Below, in pieces: positions 57,166 to 64,000 of a stretch of DNA of 64,000 bases. Within the stretch, counting starts at the first letter, position 1; each line of letters begins with the position of its first letter. Under the pieces are notes generated by a model, which worked only from the letters and a program-made list of their open reading frames with translations, did not search any database and had not been told where the DNA came from. The position numbers and the translations under genes are program-made. Origin of the DNA: Camelus bactrianus (taxonomy: Eukaryota; Chordata; Mammalia; Artiodactyla; Camelidae); NCBI RefSeq assembly GCF_048773025.1, contig NC_133545.1:83202501-83266500 (forward strand), in the 5' to 3' direction.

Positions 57166-57348
57166 ACGCTGCGGGGGAGGGGAGGGGATGTAGCTCAGTG
57201 GTAGAGTGCATGCCTAGCATGCTTGATCCTGGGTTCAATCCCCAGGACTTCCATTAAAAAAAAAATGAATAACCTAATTACCTCCCCCACAAAAAAATGA
57301 AAAAAATAAATATTAAAAAATAGTTGGACAAAGCAATTAAAAAAAAAA
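57166..57348 (+). mobile_element. Camelid tRNA-Ala-derived SINE, full length
   Basis: gatgtagctcagtggtagag, catgcctagcatgc, gatcctgggttcaatcccca, then taacctaattacctccccc and A-rich tail. Target duplication AAAGGAAGGAGTGG (57152-57165) against AAAGGAAGGCGTGG (57349-57362). Confidence 0.95.
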
Positions 57349-57814
57349 AAAGGAAGGCGTGGCCAGAATCAAGTCGAGTGGACAAACTTCTCAAAGTCCA
57401 AGGTGAGCAAAGGATAAGGCAGCGCAACCTGCCAGCAGCTACATACACGTGGTGTCCCCACCTGGAGAAGTGCCCTTCATGGAGGCTGGGGTCAGGGTTG
57501 GAGGGAGGGGGCAGGGATGCATTAGCAAGTCAAGAGCAGACTGCTTGGACTACCTACCTTGCATGTGGGAAAAGCTGGAATTAATCACAAGCAATTAATG
57601 AAAAACATGTGGCAAGGAGGCAAGGGGGGATGGGTGGGTAGCTCTGTCCGGGAAGGATGCCGGGGAAGGGAGAGGCAGGTTAAGAATGGGTTGGGTTTTG
57701 TTTTGAAGTTGCAGAAATCAGGAGTGAAGAGGTTATATAGTGAAACGCCTCCCTTCCACCCCTGTCCCTATCCACCTCCTGTCTCCTGTCTGCTGTCATG
57801 AAGGTGACTGATGT

Positions 57815-58565
57815 TTCAATTCTCCCCTTCTCTACCATTTTAACCACTTTGAAGCGTACAGTTCAGTGGCATTAAGTACATTGGCCACGTTGTGCAACCA
57901 TCACCTGTATCCAGGTCCAAATCATCCCTATAAGAAACTCCGTAACCATCAGACAGTCGCTCTCCATTCCTCCCTTCCCGGCCCCCTGGGTGTTGGGCTG
58001 CACCCCACCAGCCTGCAAATCGTGTCATCGCCTAGCCTCTGGACTAAAGAGTCCGGAGACAGAGACATCGATGGTTGGTTGGACAGGGGATCTTACCGTC
58101 CGAAGCAAAGGGTCCTGGAGCGACACCCCACCGTGGACGGCCAACGACAGGCAAGACATGGCGGCAAACTCTGCTACTCAGGGGGGAGGGGGGCTACCAT
58201 TTATAGAGGGAGGTGACATCCGGTTGGCTCATCAGTTACCAAGGAAACCGGTGGCTGGGGCCAGGGGCGGGGACAGAGTCAGTTCCTGATTAAGCCCCAT
58301 AATTAAGAGAATTGGATAGTCACGTGGGTGAAGCGGGGCCGGTGGAGCAGGAGATGGATGGTCCAAGAGTAAGAACGCCGCCGTATTGAGTGGCCTGACC
58401 GCACACCTGGCAACCACCAATCCGTTCTTTCTCTGTGGACTTGCCTACTCTTAACATTGCATATAAATGGAATCGTACAATATGTGGCCTTTTGGTGGCC
58501 CTTCTTTCACGTAGCATAACATTTAAATTAATTTCTTCTGTGTCCAACTATATTCAAACAAAGAT
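57815..58565 (-). mobile_element. Old L1 3' end, split by an LTR
   Basis: Left part 57815-57990 (ttaaccactttgaagcgtac, agttcagtggcattaagtac, gttgtgcaaccatcacc) and right part 58406-58565 (cctggcaaccaccaatccg, tggacttgcctactc, tataaatggaatcgtacaat) join in the order of antisense L1M 3' sequence. The gap is the LTR at 57991-58405. Confidence 0.8.
57991..58405 (-). mobile_element. Solitary ERV LTR inserted in L1
   Basis: 415 bases with TG...CA ends (TGTTGGGCTG...GACCGCACA). CCTGG stands at 57985-57989 and again at 58406-58410, consistent with a 5-base duplication with one extra G on the left. The minus strand has TATAAAT (plus 58199-58206) preceded by CCAAC/CCGG-rich promoter-like sequence and followed by a CpG-rich R/U5-like part. 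No internal region remains. It is CpG-rich, hence younger than its L1 host. Confidence 0.65.
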
Positions 58566-58689
58566 GAGTTCTGGCATCTCTTCTTCCTCCGTCCTTTACA
58601 AATACACAGAAGGGGTGGCGTACTGTTTATACCGGCTGGGGAATTGTTACTGGGTTCTTTGTGACGAGAACTGGCCCACCTACTTCAGA

Positions 58690-58930
58690 ATCCCGTGGTG
58701 GCTTCGTGTTCCGAGAATGGCACGGGCTTCCGGCTGCAGACTGAGCTCTTCTGTTGAATCGGCCGCTGGCACGAGGCACCCTGCCGGCCCTCTGATTGGG
58801 CCAGGCGGCTGGGGTCGGTTGTCCTACTGCCCAATGAGACTGCAGAACCACAGCCCCGCCCCCCTATGGGTACATCCCGGGTCCTAGAGGCTCCATCTCT
58901 CCCTGAGCACTTACAGGGCTGACCTCCCAA
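58690..58930. promoter_or_regulatory. Small CpG cluster with CCAAT and GC boxes (candidate promoter or enhancer)
   Basis: Contains CTGATTGG (inverted CCAAT, about 58792), CCCAATGAG (about 58830), GCCCCGCCCCCC (about 58854) and around a dozen CpGs in about 250 bases within AT-richer surroundings. No exon can be tied to it. It could be a regulatory element, a fragment of an LTR, or chance. Confidence 0.3.
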
Positions 58931-59197
58931 GGCTCGAGAACAGGGGGAGGGGAAAGCACTTCCTCTGGGCTCCTCTGTGTTGAAAGAAGAGTTTATTTGG
59001 AGTGGGAGAAGACTCCAAGTGAAGAACAGTGTTTTGGCTCTGACTCACATCTCCTTAGCAACAGTTTCTTGATTCAATGCATTGTATAGGCCAGTTTCAC
59101 TGATCATTAACACCCAGCAGGTGTGGGGAGGGATGACCACTCTTAAGTTCTAGATAGACGCCCGAGAGACGAGTTTGAGACATCAGATGTGAGTTTG

Positions 59198-59293
59198 GAG
59201 GAGGCAGGGTAGAGCTCAATGGTAGAGCACTTGCTTAGCATGCACAAGGTCCCGGCTTCAGTCCCCCCTTCAGTACTGCCATTAAAAAAATAA
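59198..59293 (+). mobile_element. Camelid tRNA-Ala-derived SINE
   Basis: gggtagagctcaatggtaga, cacttgcttagcatgcacaa, ggtcccggcttcagtccccc, short A-rich tail, followed by a G run at 59307-59318. Confidence 0.88.
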
Positions 59294-59929
59294 AGTCATA
59301 GAACTGGGGGGGGGGGGGCTTTTTTAAAAGCCCAGGTGAGTATCATCACTGTCATTATCAAAGAGCAAGCAGGCAGCTCCTAGGCAGCCAGCAACCTTGG
59401 ACTATGGGAATGTGGGCCAATCTAGGAATGATGGATGACAGATCCAAGGCACGTTTCTTCAGTGCACAAATAACTAGGTGAATGGGTGACATCATGGGGT
59501 ACGCGGGCGAGCTGGGGCGATGGAAAAACATAGACGATAAATAAAAATAAGATGCCGATTGTTGGTATTTCCGGGATGTTTCTGCAGGCAGATTAACTGT
59601 TGAGGACAGTTAATCTGGAGAATGGTAGTATTTATAAAGGGCAGTTGAAGTTGCAGCCCAGGAGATGGGTCCAGTATTTTGTGGGAACCTCCAGTTTATC
59701 CATTTTGTGGAAGGTGATCCTTTAAGGAAAGGAATATAAACTTACGAAAAATTAGGTATAGAAGTGAATATTTATTAAGAATGGTTAAAAAAAAAACACA
59801 AACCACAAATTTTGTGAAATTTCACACTAACAGAAGATCCTGAAAAAAAAATACCATTTTTATTAAATAACTTTCTAAAACATATCCGTAATATTTCTTT
59901 CTTATATATTTTGGCAGCACACTCTTTTC
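59294..59929. other. Intergenic, no feature recognised
   Basis: After the G run, ordinary AT-rich sequence. Nothing identified. Confidence 0.3.
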
Positions 59930-61600
59930 TAAAAGATTTCATTTTTTAGAGCAGTTTTAGGTTCATGTTAATATTGGAATTGTAAAGACTGTAGCCTTTT
60001 CAGACTGGTTTCTTTCTCACATAGTAATTTTTTTTAATTTACAGTCAGTTACAATGTATCAGTTTCTGGTGTACAGCACAATGTCCCAGTCATGCATATA
60101 CATACATATATTCTTTTCCATATTCTTTTTCATTAAAGGTTGTTACAAGATAATGAATGTAGTTCCCTGTGCTATACAGAAGATATTTGGGGTTTTTTTA
60201 ATCTATCTTTATGTATAGGGGCTAACATTTGCAAATCTCAAGCTCCCAATTTATCCCTTCCCACTACCTTTCCTCCAGTAACCGTAAGACTGTTCACTAA
60301 GTCTGCCAGTCTGTTTCTGTTTTGTAGATGAGTTCATTAGTGTCCTCTTTTTTCTTTTTTTAGATTCCACATACAAATAATATCATATCTCACATAGTAA
60401 TTTCAATATATTTCTCCTTTAACCTTTATACAATAGTTGTGTTTAAGGCTCCATTATATTGTAGAATGGAGTTTTCTAAATGTGACTATTTTTCAGCTTT
60501 ACCAGTGTATCATATACTTCCGTATGTTTTCATATTGCTGATTATCATCTTTTCTTTTCAGTTGAAGAACTCCTTTTAGCATTTCTTGCATCACAAGTGT
60601 AGTGGTGATAAACTCCCTCAGTTTTGTTTGTCTGGGAACGTCTTTTTCCTTCTTATCTGAAGGATAACTTTGCCAGACAATGTTCTTGGCTGTCAGTTTT
60701 CATCCTCAGCCCTTTGAATAAATCATTCCACTCTCTCCTGGCCTTTAGTGTTTCTGCTGAGAAATCCACTGATAGCCTTCCGGGGGGGGGGGGTTCCTTT
60801 GTAGGTTACATTCATTTTCTCCCCGGCTGCTTTTAGTATTTTTTTTTAATCTTTGACTTTTGATCATCTCATTATAATGTGTCTTGGAGAATGTTTTTGG
60901 CATTGAGTTAATAAGCCTCTTGAACTTGGATGTCCAGTCTTCTCCCAAGCTTGGGAGGTTTTTAGCTATTATTTCTTTAATTAAAATTTCTGCACCCTTC
61001 TCCCTCTCTTCTGCTTCTGGATCCCTGATTATTTCAATGTTTTCCCTTTGGATCGAGTCCCAGAGAGTATGTAGATTTTCTTCCCTCATTTTTATTCTTT
61101 GTCTTTGGTCTGTTGTAACTCTTTATTTCAAAATTCTTCTCTTCTAACTCACTTATCCTATCTTCCATCTGCATTATTCTGCTCCAGACACTCTCTATCG
61201 CATCCTTTATCTCATTCATTGAATTCCTCAGCTCCAGAATTTCTGGAGATCTTCTTTATATTTTCCATCTCTTTCATAAGTGACTCATTTTGTTCATGTA
61301 TCCTTTTCCTAATATCACTGAACTGTTTTCAGTTTTTCTTATAGCTTGTTCAGTTTCTTCAGTACCACTGTTTTGAATTCTTTATCAGATAGATTGCAGT
61401 ATTCTGGGACTTAGGGCTCAGTTGCTGGAGAACCGTTGCTATCTTTTGGTGATGGCGTATTTCCTTGATTTTGGAAGTCCTTTATGTTTCTGAATTGCTG
61501 CCTTAGCATTTGAAGTATCCTTACTGGTTATCTTTGACGAGGTGCTGTTCCTTGGTGTTGCTTCTCTGGGGATTCTAGGCTTATAGCAGTGGACCAGCTC
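59930..61600 (-). mobile_element. Antisense old L1: spacer, ORF1 and 5' region
   Basis: Interrupted by a younger L1 at 60031-60388. The minus strand has open ORF1 segments at 60745-61089 (N-L-P-S-L-G-E-D-W-T; R-E-K-G-A-E-I-L) and 61034-61219 (M-E-D-R-I-S-E-L-E-E-K-N-F-E-I, the ORF1p coiled-coil end). 61240-61600 is 5' region text. The tandem array begins right after it. Confidence 0.7.
60031..60388 (-). mobile_element. Young 5'-truncated L1 3' end with 15-bp target duplication
   Basis: Flanked by CTCACATAGTAATTT at 60016-60030 and 60389-60403, exact. Text such as tcagtttctggtgtacagca, ttccctgtgctatacagaag and tctgttttgtagatgagttc is the same L1 3' end as at 11022-11373. Poly(T) at the left marks the reversed poly(A). 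Confidence 0.92.
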
Positions 61601-62131
61601 CACTCAACAATGCATATACAGAAGGGTTTAAATACACTGGTTTTAAAGAAATTTCTCAGAACAGAGTGCTTGCGGCATTGAGAACAATGTTATCTCAGTG
61701 AATGGATGTTACGCCCGTTTTGCAGGGTGTGAACCGAAGTGTTTGGGAATACTTGTAATAAGGATTTTTCTAAAACTACTTGCTTGCTGTGTTGAGTACA
61801 GTGTTACATCTGTGAACGGAAGGAGGACATATTTTGCAAGGCACATGAAGTCGTCAGAACACTCGTAATATAGATGTTTCTAAGTACATTGAGGGGGTTG
61901 CTTGGACAACAGAGTTACATCAGTCACTGGAAGTGGCCCACATTTCTCAATGCATTGAGAGATGTATTTGAGAATGCTTGTAAAAAAAAAAAAAAAAAAG
62001 AAAAACATGTTTCTAAGAATGGTAATTGCTTTCTTTATTGGGAACAGTGTACATCATTGAACGGAAGTGGCACCATCTGCAATGCATCTAGAGAGACATT
62101 TAAGAACACTTGTAATAAAGATGTTTCTAAG

Positions 62132-62290
62132 GGGGTAGGTACAGCTCCGTGGTATAGCGCGTGCTTAGCATGCACAAGGTCCTGGGTTCGATCCCCAGTG
62201 CCTCCATTAAAATAAATAAATAAACCTAAGCACCCCTCAGCCAAACAAATTAAAAATTTTTTAATTAAATAAATAAATATTTTAAAAAAA
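62132..62290 (+). mobile_element. Camelid tRNA-Ala-derived SINE inside the tandem array
   Basis: gtaggtacagctccgtggta, gcgtgcttagcatgcacaag, gtcctgggttcgatccccag, then taaataaataaacctaagca and A/T tail. Exact 14-base duplication AAGATGTTTCTAAG at 62118-62131 and 62291-62304, taken from the array unit. Confidence 0.96.
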
Positions 62291-63243
62291 AAGATGTTTC
62301 TAAGAGTGCTACTTCCTGGCTGCATTGAGAACCAGGTTACATCAGTTACATTTGCATTAGTGGCACTCATTATGCAAAACGTGTATGGAAGTGTTTAGGA
62401 AAACGTGCCCTAAAGGTGTTTCTAAGAACACTGCTTGCCTGCTGGGCTGAGACCAGTGCTATATCCGTGAATGGAAGCGGCCCCGCTTCTACAACGCATC
62501 AGAGAGTTGTTGATGGTCATTGCAATATGGATTTTATTTTTAAAGAAAGCTACTTGCATGCTGCACTGAGAAACAGTGTTACAAAAGTGAACGGTAATGG
62601 ACCCTATCTGGCAAGGCGTGTAGAGAAATTTAAAAGGATACTTACAATAAAGCTGTTTCTAATAACACTACTTATTTGCTATGTTGAGAACAGTATTATA
62701 TCATTTAGTGGAATTTATACCTATTCTGAAAACCAGGTTAAAAGTGTTTAACAACTATAATAAAGTAAATAGCTGTTACAAAAAATGCTATTTCCTGGCT
62801 GCGTGGAGAACTGTATTGTATCAGTGAATGGAAGAGGCAGCTGTGCTGTCGTGCATGTTAGAAGTGAAAGAACACTGATTACAAGAGATTTCTAAGGATG
62901 CTACTTGACGCTGCATAGAGAACACTGTTCTATGAAAGAAAAGAACTGTCATTCATTCTGTAATTCATGACCGGAAGTGTTTAAAATGCCACAAGATTAT
63001 TCCTGAAATGCTACTCACATTCTGCATTGAGAAAAGTGACACATCGGTGGCTGGAAGGGACACTCATTTTGCAAAGCCTGTAGAGAGGTGTTTGTGATCA
63101 CTTGTAATAAAGGTGTTTCTAAGAATGCTACTTGCTTACCACGTTGAGAACAGAGTTTCTTCAGTGACTGAAAGTGGCACCAGATCTACAATGCATGCCA
63201 AGAAGTGTTTAAAAATATTTATAATAAAGATATGTCTAAAAAC

Positions 63244-63836
63244 AATGCTTGGTATATCCAGAAAAGATGAAAACTCTAATTTGAAGATACATGCACTCCA
63301 ATGTTCACAGCAGCACTATTTACAATAGCCAAGACATGGAAACAACCTAAATGTCCGTTGACAGATGACTGGATAAAGAAGTTGTGGTATATCTATACAA
63401 TGGAGTACTACTCAGCCATGAAAAAAGAAGGAAATACTGCCATTTGCAGCAACATCGATGGACCTAGAGATTATCATACTGAATAAAGTAAGTCAGACAG
63501 AGAAAGACAAATATTAAATGATATCACTTATATGTGGAATCTAAAAACTAGTATAAACAAATGTACATGCAAAACAGAAATAGACTCAGACACAGAAAAC
63601 AAACAGGTGTGGAAAGGTGTGGAGGGAGGGATAAATTAGGAGTGTGGGGTTAATAGATACACACTACTATATATAAAATAGATAAGCAGCAAGGATCTAC
63701 CGTATGGCACAGGGAAGTATATTCAATATCTTGTAATAACCTATAATGGAAAACAATCTGAAAACATACACTTTGTTGTACACTTGAAAGTAACACAGTA
63801 GTTGAATCACTTTGTTGTACACTCGAAACTAACACA
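63244..63836 (+). mobile_element. Young L1 3' segment inside the tandem array
   Basis: ggtatatccagaaaagatga, atgttcacagcagcactatt, atggagtactactcagccat, cttatatgtggaatctaaaa and gtatggcacagggaagtata are the L1 3' end. Near its right end a ~40-base stretch (cactttgttgtacactt/cgaaa) occurs twice. No poly(A) tail or target duplication is visible, so it is cut at both sides. Confidence 0.85.
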
Positions 63837-64000
63837 GTATTGGAGAGCAGCGTTAAATTAGTGATTTGAAGTTACGCCCATTCATCGAAGCATATATAGA
63901 ATTGTTTAAGAATAATTTTATAGACATTCTTCTAAGAACACTACTTGCCTTCTGCATTGACGACTGTGTCTTATCAGTAAATGGATGTTACACACATTCT

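Larger units (their letters stand above)
61640..64000 (+). repeat. Tandem array of a ~117-bp unit, at least 14 units, running off the window
   Basis: Each unit repeats the order: TTTCTAAGAATGCTACTTGC, ctgcattgagaacagtgtta, catcagtgaatggaagtgg, catttgcaatgcat-type text, agagaagtgttta, agaacacttgtaataaagat. The TTTCT anchor falls at about 61652, 61767, 61877, 62010, 62124, 62419, 62535, 62656, 62774, 62889, 62999, 63116, 63233 and 63928. Spacing is 110-122 bases, except where poly(A) (61982-61999), a SINE (62132-62290) and an L1 piece (63244-63836) intervene. Units are well diverged from each other. I know no named satellite with this text. Confidence 0.85.

Noticed and set aside
58435-58887. 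150-codon open frame next to the CpG cluster
   Set aside because: Starts in antisense L1 text and drifts into GC-rich DNA; no start context or homology recognised.
61640-63240. CRISPR-like array
   Set aside because: Units are contiguous ~117-bp tandem repeats without unique spacers, in a mammalian genome.

Overview
The window is mammalian nuclear DNA and almost certainly camelid (camel, llama or alpaca lineage). It holds one protein-coding gene with long introns, many LINE-1 copies, ancient MIR and L2 remnants, and at least eight copies of a SINE derived from tRNA-Ala (A box plus GGTCCTGGGTTCAATCCCC B box, AGC anticodon position) of the kind known from camelids. The species call is inference from these repeats.

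The gene is BLVRA (biliverdin reductase A) on the + strand, complete from promoter to poly(A) signal. A CpG island (about 460-1270) carries a non-coding first exon ending at 844. Seven coding exons follow: 12124-12135, 29588-29709, 32039-32158, 33886-33983, 46839-46946, 48678-48849 and 51827-52085. Every junction is GT-AG, the phases match, and the joined reading frame is 891 nt (296 codons plus stop), the length of human BLVRA. The Rossmann motif, active-site Tyr98, YMKM site, leucine-zipper positions and C-terminal zinc ligands are all present.

Introns and flanks are repeat-dominated. About 3.9-7.8 kb is an antisense L1 that hosts a MER2-like DNA transposon, a solitary ERV LTR and a SINE. 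13.7-15.0 kb carries two adjacent antisense LTRs. 18.5-20.8 kb is antisense L1. 21.9-28.0 kb is a sense L1 broken by a roughly 1.95-kb insert that looks like decayed coding plus 3'UTR sequence. Intron 5 holds two further long sense L1s (35.3-40.5 and 42.9-46.8 kb).

Downstream of BLVRA (52.2-64 kb) I see no further gene. This part holds SINEs, LTRs, L1 pieces and a small CpG/CCAAT cluster near 58.7-58.9 kb. From about 61.64 kb to the window end lies a tandem array of a divergent ~117-bp unit, interrupted by a SINE with a perfect 14-bp target duplication and by an L1 3' segment. I do not recognise this array as a named satellite, and it is the best candidate here for something undescribed.
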